64,000 bases of DNA, taken from the NCBI GenBank assembly GCA_046350675.1, contig JAXLZZ010000007.1, forward strand, positions 1 to 64,000, read 5' to 3'. Below are positions 8,369 through 16,443 of this stretch, in pieces (position 1 is the stretch's first letter; each line of letters opens with the position of its first letter). Under the pieces are notes generated by a model, which searched no databases, was not told where the DNA came from, and saw nothing but the letters and a program-made list of their open reading frames with translations. Source of the DNA: JAXLZZ01 sp046350675 (lineage in GTDB: Bacteria; Patescibacteriota; Saccharimonadia; Saccharimonadales; UBA4665). Position numbers and translations under genes: made by a program.

Positions 8369-9025
8369 ATGTATTTTGCCTCTAGGCTGCAGGCAGGGCG
8401 ACAGCTTGCTAGCCAGTTAAAAGAAAAATATCGCTACGAGAACTGTGCAGTGGTTGCACTGGGAGACGGTGGCGTGATGGTTGGTGCACAGATTGCTTCG
8501 GAGCTTCACTGCGTACTCACGCTATTACTTAGCACCGAGATTCATTTACCGCGAGAACCAGAGCCGATTGCCGGTATTACTGCCTCTGGTACGCTGGCCT
8601 ATAACAAGCATTATTCGCCCGGAGAGATCGATGAGTTGGTGGGTGAATATTTTGGATATGTGGAACAAGAAAAACTTAAGCAAATGCACGAGATGAATAA
8701 GTTGCTTGGTAGCGGGGGAACAATCAGCAAGGACCTTCTTCGATATCATAATGTGATCTTGGTTTCAGATGGACTCAAAACCGGTTTCCCAATCGACCTA
8801 GCGTATGAGTTTCTTAAGCCAATTGCTATTGAAAAGCTGGTAATTGCCACGCCCTTTGCAAGTATTCAAGCGGTTGATCGCATGCACTTACTGGCAGATG
8901 ATCTGTACTGTTTGAACGTAGTAGAAGATTACACTGCTACCGACCGCTACTATGACAAGCAAGATGTACCGGATCACAAGACAGTAGTAGAGACCATCGA
9001 AAAGATCATTCTTAATTGGAAGTAG
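8369..9025 (+). CDS. Phosphoribosyltransferase-like protein
   Basis: A 218-residue protein of the type I phosphoribosyltransferase fold. A VVALGDGGVMVGAQIA segment near residues 28-43 resembles the first loop region, and VILVSDGLKTG near 126-136 matches the PRPP loop, with Ser-Asp in place of the usual two acidic residues. This may weaken catalysis or alter ligand choice. No Shine-Dalgarno: TAGAAT (8357-8362) ends 6 nt before the ATG, so a leaderless mRNA is predicted. Substrate unknown. Confidence 0.75.
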   Translation: MYFASRLQAGRQLASQLKEKYRYENCAVVALGDGGVMVGAQIASELHCVLTLLLSTEIHLPREPEPIAGITASGTLAYNKHYSPGEIDELVGEYFGYVEQEKLKQMHEMNKLLGSGGTISKDLLRYHNVILVSDGLKTGFPIDLAYEFLKPIAIEKLVIATPFASIQAVDRMHLLADDLYCLNVVEDYTATDRYYDKQDVPDHKTVVETIEKIILNWK

Positions 9026-9028
9026 TCG

Positions 9029-9682
9029 CTAGTTAATATGTTTTTGAAGCGCTTGGACATCGCGAAGCAGAATAATCGACTGTTTGTTCCGCAATAATCC
9101 TTTTCGCTCTAGGGCAGCCAGCTCGCGGCTCGTGGTTTCACGGGTGGCATTAACAGAGCTGGCAATGTCTTGATGCCGCAAAGGGACATCTATCATAACG
9201 CCGTCTGGAGTCTTTGTGCCGAAGCGGTAGCTCATAGTAAGCAGGAAGGAAATAATACGCTCACGGACAGTACGGTATTCCAGATTTAGGATGCGCTCAC
9301 TATGTAATCGATACATCTCTATTGTCATATCTAGCAGGGGAGCGAGTGCTTCTGGCTTGCTGCTCATAAATTCCAGAAATTTTTTGCGTGAGATTTGCCA
9401 AGTGGTGGTGGGTGCAAGCGCCTGATAGATAACATCACGTTCTTCACCAGTTATCGCCCATATTAGTGGGAAGATTTCGTCGGCTTTACGAATGATAAGT
9501 AAATTTTCTTCGTTGTATTTGGTAATATCGTAGGCCTTAACCAGCCCCTCGTAGACATAAAAAATCCCGTGCGGGGGATCGCCGGGTCGTATAATAAAGT
9601 CGCCTTTTCGCCACGTCTGCTTAAGTCCGTGCTCTCTGAAAAGTTCCACCAGTTCTGCCGTCTGTTTCAGAGTGGCCAACAT
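9029..9682 (-). CDS. Crp/Fnr-family transcriptional regulator
   Basis: A 217-residue regulator with an N-terminal cyclic-nucleotide-binding beta roll (KGDFIIRPGDPPHGIFYVYEGLVKAY) and a C-terminal HTH_Crp domain (RHQDIASSVNATRETTSREL). I start at the ATG at 9682, because a promoter with correct spacing ends 6 nt before it; a TTG extension to 9730 would lie upstream of the -10. No Fnr-type cysteine cluster. The effector is unknown: the key cAMP-contact Arg-Ser pattern is not evident. Confidence 0.88.
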   Translation of the reverse strand: MLATLKQTAELVELFREHGLKQTWRKGDFIIRPGDPPHGIFYVYEGLVKAYDITKYNEENLLIIRKADEIFPLIWAITGEERDVIYQALAPTTTWQISRKKFLEFMSSKPEALAPLLDMTIEMYRLHSERILNLEYRTVRERIISFLLTMSYRFGTKTPDGVMIDVPLRHQDIASSVNATRETTSRELAALERKGLLRNKQSIILLRDVQALQKHIN

Positions 9683-9688
9683 ATATGT

Positions 9689-9717
9689 ATTATGATAATT
9701 CGTAGACAAAAAGTCAA
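9689..9717 (-). promoter_or_regulatory. Promoter of the Crp-family gene (leaderless)
   Basis: On the minus strand TTGACT (9717-9712), a 17-nt spacer and CATAAT (9694-9689) lead to the ATG after only 6 nt. This fixes the start codon at 9682 and implies that the mRNA begins at or next to the ATG. Confidence 0.75.
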
Positions 9718-9845
9718 TGATTTGTTTCAAGCAAAAGCAGAATTAACAGGGGTAATGTGACGATTATCGCATTGGGTGAGTAAGGATTCTTACCAAATTC
9801 TCAGCTACAAAAGAGTATGCTAAACATATATCGGAGGGAAACGAT

Positions 9846-10751
9846 ATGGTATCAGCAGAAAAAGTACGAAACCAATTGGAAGCACTCCATTTTAATGTGC
9901 ACGGTTGGGGACGATCGGAAGCCAAAGAACTCCCTCATATTCTCATGCCAGATGAAGAAATTTACGACTTGGTAAATGGTATTTACGAAGGCGGTTTCGC
10001 ATTGCTCGTAGCCACTAACATTCGCATTCTGTTGGTAGATAAAAAGCCGCTAAATTACCTTACAGTTGAAGACTTACGTTTTGATATGATTAGCGAGATA
10101 GATTATAGCCACCGTGTTATTGGGGCTAATGTAAGTGTCTCTACAGGATCAAAAAACCTACGCTTCATGAGCTTTAATCAACAAAGATTGCGAAAATTGA
10201 CCACCCACGTACAACACGTCATGGCGGAGCAGAAGAAAAAAGCGAATGAACACCGTCAGGACCAAAAAGATCACCTCGAACAAATCAACCAACAGCTGCA
10301 GGCGTATCTGTTGGCACAGCACCAACAGCATCAACGAATGAACCAGGCACTGAGTGCAGGCCGGCCCCGTCAGGTAATTGATGTGGAGCCATTTGATGCA
10401 GAACATCGAGCAGCTGATTACCTATACGCACAGAGCTTGTTAAGCCAGCACCCTGCAACACGCGACCAAGCGGACATACAGGCATTGCAACTTGCGACAG
10501 GCATCCAGAATCCTACAGCGCATGATTTGATGGTTGCTGCGCAGTCTCAAACAGCAAATGAGTTGTATGCAGAAGGTGTAAAGGAGATATTTGGCGCAAA
10601 TGCATCCTCAACCCAATCACCAGCCACCTCACACGTTCTAGGTTTTGAGATTAACCCCCTAAAAGTAGCCTACTCTAAATTACCGAGCATAGTGCGCGAG
10701 CGGTTCCGCCGGTCTGAAGCACCAGAAGCACAACCAGCACCTACACGTTAA
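9846..10751 (+). CDS. PH-domain-like protein with Gln/His-rich coiled region
   Basis: A 301-residue cytoplasmic protein. Residues about 15-125 look like a bacterial PH domain (MPDEEIYDLVNGIYEGGFALLVATN, then LLVDKKPL and later MISEIDYSHR). Residues 130-175 form a charged, Gln/His-rich probable coiled coil. The C-terminal third is low in features. CGGAGGG lies 7 nt before the ATG. Convergent with ychF and overlapping its 3' end by 11 nt. Role unknown. Confidence 0.7.
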   Translation: MVSAEKVRNQLEALHFNVHGWGRSEAKELPHILMPDEEIYDLVNGIYEGGFALLVATNIRILLVDKKPLNYLTVEDLRFDMISEIDYSHRVIGANVSVSTGSKNLRFMSFNQQRLRKLTTHVQHVMAEQKKKANEHRQDQKDHLEQINQQLQAYLLAQHQQHQRMNQALSAGRPRQVIDVEPFDAEHRAADYLYAQSLLSQHPATRDQADIQALQLATGIQNPTAHDLMVAAQSQTANELYAEGVKEIFGANASSTQSPATSHVLGFEINPLKVAYSKLPSIVRERFRRSEAPEAQPAPTR

Positions 10752-11817
10752 ACTTAAATTCAACGACGTCGTCGGGCTGCATGATGTAGGTTTTGCCTTC
10801 GGTGCGAACCTTGCCATTTGCTTTGGCGGCAGTCAATGAGCCAGCGCTGATCAAGTCTTGGTAGTTCACAATGTCGGCTGCGATAAAGCCACGCTCAAAA
10901 TCGCCGTGTATTACGCCAGCTGCTTGTGGGGCAGTGCAACCTTGTGGAATGGTCCAGGCGCGAACCTCTTTTTCGCCGGCAGTCAGATAGCTTTGTAGAC
11001 CGAGTGTGTCGTAGGCAGCGTGGATGAGCTGGAGGAGGCCCGACTCTTCTTGTCCGTAACTGGCGAGTAATTCTTTTGCATCGTCTTCATCAAGTTCTTT
11101 GAGTTCACTCTCTAATTTTGCGCAAACGAACAACGCTTGTGATGGCGCAACCATTTGGCGCAGTGAATCTTGCTTGGTTTTATCATTCAAACCAGCCTCA
11201 TCCATGTTGAATAAATAGATGATAGGCTTGGTGGTTAACAGATGTAAATCAGCAATATGCTCGCGATCAATGTCCGGATGATTCCAAATCGGCTCGCCAT
11301 TATTCAAAATTGTGTTCACTTGTTCGATAGTGTTTAAAACTGGCTTTAATTTGGCGTCTGCGCGGACTTCTTTTTGTAGCTTGGGCAGGCGATTACTGAC
11401 TGTCTGCAAGTCCGCAAGAACGAGTTCAGTGTTAATAACTTCAATATCCTTTTTCGGATCGTGATTGTCGTCTACGTGCGTCACGTCAGCATCATCAAAA
11501 GCACGCACAACTTGCACGATGGCATTGGTGCTTCGGATGTGTGCTAGAAACTTATTCCCAAGTCCTTCGCCCTCGCTGGCGCCAGCTACGAGGCCAGCAA
11601 TATCTACGAAGGTAACGGTGGCGGGAACGACCTTTTTAGCGCTGTATAATTCTTCTAGCTTTTTGAGCCGTGGATCCGGCACCGGCACAATACCAGTATT
11701 TGGTTCAATTGTGGCAAACGGATAATTAGCAGCCAAAATATTGCTGCCAGTCAACGCATTAAACAGGGTAGATTTGCCAACATTCGGCAACCCCACAATA
11801 CCAATCGATAAACTCAT
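10741..11817 (-). CDS. ychF: Ribosome-binding ATPase YchF/EngD
   Basis: A 358-residue Obg-family P-loop NTPase that prefers ATP. Visible are GLPNVGKSTLFNALT near the N terminus, the switch and G3 segment VDIAGLVAGASEGEGLGN, the NMDE in place of NKxD (the hallmark that shifts YchF toward ATP), and the C-terminal TGS domain. On the minus strand TAGAAT ends 8 nt before the ATG, giving a leaderless or very short leader mRNA, though GGAG also lies in that gap. Confidence 0.96.
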   Translation of the reverse strand: MSLSIGIVGLPNVGKSTLFNALTGSNILAANYPFATIEPNTGIVPVPDPRLKKLEELYSAKKVVPATVTFVDIAGLVAGASEGEGLGNKFLAHIRSTNAIVQVVRAFDDADVTHVDDNHDPKKDIEVINTELVLADLQTVSNRLPKLQKEVRADAKLKPVLNTIEQVNTILNNGEPIWNHPDIDREHIADLHLLTTKPIIYLFNMDEAGLNDKTKQDSLRQMVAPSQALFVCAKLESELKELDEDDAKELLASYGQEESGLLQLIHAAYDTLGLQSYLTAGEKEVRAWTIPQGCTAPQAAGVIHGDFERGFIAADIVNYQDLISAGSLTAAKANGKVRTEGKTYIMQPDDVVEFKFNV

Positions 11818-11853
11818 TACTCCATATTCTAACAGAGGTGATAAAATATTCCT

Positions 11854-12375
11854 ATGACGAAGTATGTGGCGTTTTTGCGAGGGATTAATGTTGGTGGAAG
11901 AGTGATTAAGATGGCTGATCTTGCCGCCTGCTGCGAAAAGGCGGGGTTGAATCAGGTTAAGACGGTGCTGCAGACCGGCAATGTGGTATTTGAGAGTGAC
12001 AAGTCCGAGGCGGAGCTTAAGAGGCTACTTGAAGATACGCTCACGAGCACGTTTGACTATCCAGCCAAGGTGCAAGTTCTATCAATTCCCGAGCTGCAGA
12101 AGATTATTGATGAATACCCGTTCGGTGAGCCTAAGCCAAATATCCACGACTACCTTATCTTCATCGAGAACGAGCTAGAACAACTTTTGTTAGCCGAAAA
12201 GTATGAGCTAGCGCTGGGCGAGAAGGTTGCTGCCGGAAAAGGAGTGATTTATTGGCGAGTGGAGAAGGGTCTGACACTCAAAAGCTCCTTTGCGAAAGTG
12301 CTTACCAAGGCCAAATACAAACCGTTCAATACTAACCGCAATCTAAATACACTCAAGAAGATCGCTGCTTTTTAG
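11854..12375 (+). CDS. DUF1697 family protein
   Basis: A 173-residue protein of the DUF1697 family, recognised by KYVAFLRGINVGGR at the start and the LQTGNVVFES motif near residue 40. Biochemical role unknown for the family. TAAAAT (11842-11847) ends 6 nt before the ATG with no Shine-Dalgarno, so a leaderless mRNA is predicted. It is divergent from ychF (37 bp apart) and overlaps marR convergently by 4 bp. Confidence 0.85.
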   Translation: MTKYVAFLRGINVGGRVIKMADLAACCEKAGLNQVKTVLQTGNVVFESDKSEAELKRLLEDTLTSTFDYPAKVQVLSIPELQKIIDEYPFGEPKPNIHDYLIFIENELEQLLLAEKYELALGEKVAAGKGVIYWRVEKGLTLKSSFAKVLTKAKYKPFNTNRNLNTLKKIAAF

Positions 12376-12788
12376 CTCTCGTCGGTAAGCTTTTGTAAGA
12401 GCGCTACAAAAGTTGCACGCTCTTGGCTATCGAGCTTAGAAAAAATTGGGTTTTCTTGTGTATCAATGTGTTTGAAAAAGTGTGTACGGAGCTTTTTGCC
12501 GCGGGCGGTGAGTTGCACAATTTTAATGCGGCGGTCGTCGGGATCTTCAAAACGAGAAGCCAGACCCTTTTCTTGTAGCCCATCAACCAAGCCCGTAATA
12601 TTGGACGCATCACAGTTAAAGATTTTGCTAAAGGCGTTCATCGGGCGAGGGCAGTCCAGTAGTAAAATCATCACTGCTTGCATGCCGGTTAGACCGTGCT
12701 CGGTGCCCATGGCGAATACTCGTCGCTTGGCAACTTGCATGAACTTGAACAGCGATACATAGGAATCTTCAAGCGATGTTTTGCCCAT
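12372..12788 (-). CDS. MarR-family transcriptional regulator
   Basis: A 138-residue winged-helix repressor. The HTH recognition region is FNCDASNITGLVDGLQEKGL and the wing is FEDPDDRRIKIVQLT, the standard MarR signature. It is divergent from the MFS exporter, with a palindrome-rich 109-bp gap, so the likely role is ligand-relieved repression of itself and the exporter. AAGGAG precedes the ATG. Ligand unknown. Confidence 0.92.
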   Translation of the reverse strand: MGKTSLEDSYVSLFKFMQVAKRRVFAMGTEHGLTGMQAVMILLLDCPRPMNAFSKIFNCDASNITGLVDGLQEKGLASRFEDPDDRRIKIVQLTARGKKLRTHFFKHIDTQENPIFSKLDSQERATFVALLQKLTDES

Positions 12789-12815
12789 CTTAACTCCTTA
12801 GGACTTTAATAATAC

Positions 12816-12863
12816 TTGACAAACTCAACTATTGAGAATTACAATGGTTGTAACTATATTGTA
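12816..12863 (+). promoter_or_regulatory. MFS promoter with overlapping MarR-type operators
   Basis: TTGACA (12816-12821) and TACAAT (12840-12845) with an 18-nt spacer. A perfect dyad TTACAA-TGG-TTGTAA (12839-12853) overlaps the -10, another, CTCAA-CTA-TTGAG (12824-12836), fills the spacer, and a further half-site TTGTAA follows at 12858-12863. Both dyads are good candidates for the neighbouring MarR protein. Confidence 0.7.
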
Positions 12864-12897
12864 AAGAACTAAAGGCCGAAACACAACTGGAGGATAC

Positions 12898-14394
12898 ATG
12901 GTAGAGAAAGCAAAACAAGCATTCAAGCGTGATAAAGACGGGGGTGTAAATCACTGGTTGATACTGGTGCTGCTAGCGTTGGCGCAGTTTATGGTGGTGC
13001 TCGATGTATCCATTGTTAATGTGGCGCTGCCGGCGATTCAGGATGCCTTCCACATGACACCCACCAGCCTACAGTGGATTGTTACTGCCTATACGTTAAC
13101 GTTTGGCGGTTTTTTGCTGCTAGGCGGTAGGGCAGCTGACCTGTTTGGTCGACGCAAAATCTTTTTGATTGGCGTGGCGCTGTTCACACTCGCTTCGTTT
13201 ATGTGTGGCATCGCGCAATCTGAAATTTGGATTATTATTGCTCGTGGTGTGCAGGGCCTGGCAGGCGCATTTATGTCGCCAGCAGCGTTATCAATCGTGT
13301 TGGTTACCTATCGAGAAGGGCATGAGCGCAATGTGGCGCTATCAGTATGGGGCGCGGTGGCGTCGGGTGGGGCGGCAGCAGGTGTATTGCTGGGCGGAAT
13401 CCTAACGCAGTATTTGGATTGGCGCTGGAACTTTTTCGTAAATGTGCCAGTTGGTTTGCTGGTAATGTTCGCGGCGCTTCGAGTGCTTGATCGCCACGAA
13501 TCAACAGTTGAACACAATAATCTCGACCTACGTGGTGCAGTGCTGGCAACGGGGGGTCTAATGACCTTGGTATATGCGTTGGTGAAGGCGCCGGAGAATG
13601 GCTGGACAGCTACCAGTTCGCTCGTATTATTTGCGGTTGCAGCAGCTGCCTTGATCGGATTTGTGTTCAATGAGAGTCGCGTGAAACATCCGTTGATGCC
13701 TTTACATATTTTCCGCATCCGAAACTTGGCAGGTGCCAACTTAATGCAAGTATTTATGACGGCGGGAATGTTCTCGATATTCTTCTTCACGACACTCTAC
13801 ATGCAACAAGTACTCGGCTACACGCCGATTAAGACAGGGGTAAGTTTCTTGATTATCCCGATCATTATCGCGATCACCGCTACTAATATTCCTCGTCTTG
13901 TTCAAAAGATCGGTTATAAACCAATCCTGATGGTAGCGCCATTGATCGTTGCTGCTGGTTTGTATTGGTTATCGTTTATACCGGTTGATGGATCATTCTG
14001 GACAAATGTAGCACCAGGTTTGGCGCTGATGGGATTGGGTATGGGCGCAACATTTGTGAGCGTTACGATTGCTGCTACCTCTGGTGTGCCGCACGAAGAA
14101 TCGGGCTTGGCATCTGGTATTTTGAATACGTCCCAGCAGGTTGGCGGAGCAGTTGGTTTGGCAATTTTGACCGGTATCGCCACTACCGCGGCCACTAATT
14201 ACATCAAGAATTTGCATCTTACCGCACCACCTACGCCACACCAGTTGTTGGAGGCCACGGTGCATGGATTCCACGATGGCTATCTGATTGGTGCGTGTTT
14301 TGCGGTGACTGCAGCACTAATTGCTACTTTTGTGATCAAGCAAAAAAAGGGCAAAGTCGACGTTGATATGGCCGATATGGTCGGTGGCCACTAG
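12898..14394 (+). CDS. MFS drug efflux transporter, DHA2 (EmrB/QacA) family
   Basis: A 498-residue proton-coupled exporter with about 14 membrane segments, the DHA2 layout. Motif A appears as GGRAADLFGRRKIF after helix 2, and motif C-like glycine-rich sequence (GGAAAGVLLGG) in helix 5. It follows a MarR gene with a shared operator region, typical of inducible multidrug efflux. TGGAGG lies 5-6 nt before the ATG. Substrates cannot be told from sequence. Confidence 0.92.
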   Translation: MVEKAKQAFKRDKDGGVNHWLILVLLALAQFMVVLDVSIVNVALPAIQDAFHMTPTSLQWIVTAYTLTFGGFLLLGGRAADLFGRRKIFLIGVALFTLASFMCGIAQSEIWIIIARGVQGLAGAFMSPAALSIVLVTYREGHERNVALSVWGAVASGGAAAGVLLGGILTQYLDWRWNFFVNVPVGLLVMFAALRVLDRHESTVEHNNLDLRGAVLATGGLMTLVYALVKAPENGWTATSSLVLFAVAAAALIGFVFNESRVKHPLMPLHIFRIRNLAGANLMQVFMTAGMFSIFFFTTLYMQQVLGYTPIKTGVSFLIIPIIIAITATNIPRLVQKIGYKPILMVAPLIVAAGLYWLSFIPVDGSFWTNVAPGLALMGLGMGATFVSVTIAATSGVPHEESGLASGILNTSQQVGGAVGLAILTGIATTAATNYIKNLHLTAPPTPHQLLEATVHGFHDGYLIGACFAVTAALIATFVIKQKKGKVDVDMADMVGGH

Positions 14395-14425
14395 GCTGAG
14401 AGAACTGCACCTAAGCTGGGTAGTA

Positions 14426-14454
14426 TTGCTATATTGATATAAACGTGACATAAT
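14426..14454 (+). promoter_or_regulatory. Promoter of the lipoprotein-like gene
   Basis: TTGCTA (14426-14431) and CATAAT (14449-14454) with a 17-nt spacer, about 34 nt before the ATG; AAGGAG lies in the leader. Confidence 0.55.
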
Positions 14455-14488
14455 CTTCTTAATAGTGACCTACGCTAAGGAGATCTTG

Positions 14489-15226
14489 ATGGCTCATGAG
14501 ATAAGGGAAAATCCGGTGCTACAACAGCCTGAACTTGTTGATACGCAACCAGGTATTATTGAGCAACTTCGTAACTCAAAATGGGCACACCGTATTGGAC
14601 TGGTCACCGTAACAGCTACATTGTTTGTAGGCGCAGGCTGCACAAACGAAGATGAGACTGGGCAAGCACTTGCAAATCCTGTTGAAGTTGAGAGAGTAAT
14701 GGACACCTTTAGTGACGCAAATGCGCCAGAACCTATTGGTGTCACGTATCGGCGCAGCAGTCTTAATATCCAGAAAAGCGTTTTAAATAAGATCCGCCAC
14801 ACTGCAACACCTGTTAGTCGCGAAGGATTAGTATGGCCAACATCGGCCACAATTACCGCTGATTCTGCCGAATTCCGTACTAACTGCCAGGAAGGTCCTC
14901 GGGGCGGCAGCTATCGCTGGTACAGCATTGGCGAAAACGGTTATCGATACAAGCCTTGTGATAAGTGGGTGGAACCATTTGTGCAGCCGCCAACTACTGA
15001 GAATCAGTTCAAAAAACCATTGAATCGTATTGCTAAGTCTGTCGGGCGATCAGTTGGCATTGTGATTCGCCAGTCGGCTCAAAAAGTTACAGGCAATAGA
15101 CAACATGTTGCAGCTTTCTATAAGTGCTCATCTGCTGAAGCCCAAGACAGCTCCGACGGTCAAGAGTACCGCAAAATCGCTGTCAATCGACAGGGTCACG
15201 CTGCACTTACTGAGTGCAAATCTTAA
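14489..15226 (+). CDS. Putative lipoprotein, Cys-containing secreted family
   Basis: A 245-residue protein with a polar N-terminal stretch of about 40 residues, one hydrophobic segment ending in a lipobox-like VGAGC, and an exported domain with cysteines (FRTNCQEG, YKPCDKW, FYKCSS, TECKS). The long polar N-terminal part before the hydrophobic segment is unusual for a lipoprotein. Layout and Cys pattern resemble 16444-17373 and 45336-45842. ATG 14489 is chosen for its AAGGAG. Function unknown; a surface role is inferred. Confidence 0.7.
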   Translation: MAHEIRENPVLQQPELVDTQPGIIEQLRNSKWAHRIGLVTVTATLFVGAGCTNEDETGQALANPVEVERVMDTFSDANAPEPIGVTYRRSSLNIQKSVLNKIRHTATPVSREGLVWPTSATITADSAEFRTNCQEGPRGGSYRWYSIGENGYRYKPCDKWVEPFVQPPTTENQFKKPLNRIAKSVGRSVGIVIRQSAQKVTGNRQHVAAFYKCSSAEAQDSSDGQEYRKIAVNRQGHAALTECKS

Positions 15227-15302
15227 ACTGACATTAAACAGCGCTGTAATTTTAGTAGATTTCATTGTTTTGGGCTGGTTAGGGGACTATACTTGATGCA
15301 CT

Positions 15303-15545
15303 ATGAGTAGCCAGTCTGAAAATCAAAGCTCTGAGGACCTTGTGCAGATATTTGTAGAGCAGATGGAAGATCGGTTTAGTCTATTGCAAGAAGGCTTGGA
15401 AGCGATTATAGAGAGAAAACTTTTGCCGATTCGGGCTGACCTCCAAGTATTAAAAAAAGACATGGACTTTATGAAGGTGCTGTATGCTGATCATAGTGCG
15501 ACACTCAATAATCATGAGGGGCGGATTACGGCGCTTGAGCAGTAG
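15303..15545 (+). CDS. Small coiled-coil protein
   Basis: An 80-residue acidic protein with heptad-like hydrophobic spacing over residues 12-78 (LVQIFVEQMEDRFSLLQEGLE and later LKKDMDFMKVL), probably a coiled coil. TTGTTT-17-TATACT (15265-15293) ends 9 nt before the ATG, with no Shine-Dalgarno, so the mRNA should be nearly leaderless. It ends immediately next to the convergent transposase gene. Function unknown. Confidence 0.65.
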   Translation: MSSQSENQSSEDLVQIFVEQMEDRFSLLQEGLEAIIERKLLPIRADLQVLKKDMDFMKVLYADHSATLNNHEGRITALEQ

Positions 15546-16106
15546 CTATTTATAATAGTTCATAAACTCAGCGTAATCCCCAGTGAACATAGCCAAAATC
15601 CTCTCTGGATGGAGCCAATCTAAAATCTTTCTACTTTGATAATTTGCAAAGCTTGACCACTCCCAGTTCTGGTAATCTTCCGGATTCTGGTGAATATATC
15701 GTGAGATGTGTTGAGCATGAGGCTCTTTGGTGATTCGGGCAGCTTTAAATCTACTTTGGAATAGGTGACCGACTCGGTCATAACGTTTGTTGAAGTACAT
15801 GCTGTACGCAGTGCAGACAGACTGCATAATTTTGCTTAATTGTTCGGGATCATCTTTGATGTAAAACAGTAAATGGAAATGATTTGGCATGAGGCAATAC
15901 GCGTTAAGTTCAACCGACTCATAGTGTCTATAGGCACGTTTACTATTATCTTTTTCTGTAACTACACATAAGTGGCGCCGCAAGTAGCTCAAAAAAACTC
16001 GATAATCTTGGTCGTCGTGAAAAATGATCCGTTTTTCAACCCCTCGATTATATGCGTGATAGAAGGAATGGGGCACGTACTCTTTACAAGTGTTCCGGCT
16101 AGGCAT
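15546..16106 (-). CDS. tnpA: REP-associated tyrosine transposase (Y1, HUH type)
   Basis: A 186-residue Y1/HUH single-strand transposase of the RAYT (TnpA_REP) family. The metal-binding HUH motif is MPNHFHLLFY (His76, His78) and the nucleophile tyrosine lies in the YSMYFNKRYD helix (101-110), followed by the typical GHLFQSRFKA. RAYTs are usually single-copy, vertically kept genes that act on REP palindromes. Here a near-perfect palindrome starts 19 nt upstream of the ATG and recurs three more times within 600 bp. Confidence 0.93.
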   Translation of the reverse strand: MPSRNTCKEYVPHSFYHAYNRGVEKRIIFHDDQDYRVFLSYLRRHLCVVTEKDNSKRAYRHYESVELNAYCLMPNHFHLLFYIKDDPEQLSKIMQSVCTAYSMYFNKRYDRVGHLFQSRFKAARITKEPHAQHISRYIHQNPEDYQNWEWSSFANYQSRKILDWLHPERILAMFTGDYAEFMNYYK

Positions 16107-16124
16107 GGCTACAAATTAACGCTT

Positions 16125-16139
16125 CAAGGACAGTCCTTG
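16125..16139. repeat. REP-like palindrome, copy 1
   Basis: CAAGGACAGTCCTTG: a 7-bp dyad around one base, 19 nt upstream of the transposase start. The likely substrate of the adjacent RAYT. Confidence 0.75.
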
Positions 16140-16200
16140 CAAAAGAATGTTAGAAGGTTTAAGGAGAATTTAAGGTTGTTGCGGGGGTATAGGTGGGTGT

Positions 16201-16219
16201 TGCAAGGACAGTCCTTGCA
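16201..16219. repeat. REP-like palindrome, copy 2
   Basis: The same palindrome extended to 9 bp on each side (TGCAAGGAC-A-GTCCTTGCA). Intergenic, between the transposase and the secreted-protein gene. Confidence 0.75.
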
Positions 16220-16390
16220 GCGGGGGGTGGGGGATTTTTTACTGTGGGGTGGTTTTTTTGGGTGTATAACTGAGGTAGAATCTGCGTTTTGTGGGTTTTA
16301 AAGCGGAAATGCTTGCTTTTTGAAAATAAAAGTTGTATATTATGCAGTGTTAACATTATTATTTGTGTGTGAACGCGTTACAGTGTTAGT

Positions 16391-16414
16391 AGCTGTTAGC
16401 TGTTAGCTGTTAGC
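16391..16414. repeat. 7-bp tandem repeat
   Basis: AGCTGTT is repeated three times plus a partial unit, just upstream of the 16444 gene and its Shine-Dalgarno. Confidence 0.8.
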
Positions 16415-16443
16415 GGGTGGCTGTAACGAGAAGGAGATTCCAA

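Noticed and set aside
15972..16301. A plus-strand frame across the transposase 5' end
   Set aside because: It is antisense to tnpA and spans two palindromes; no start signal.
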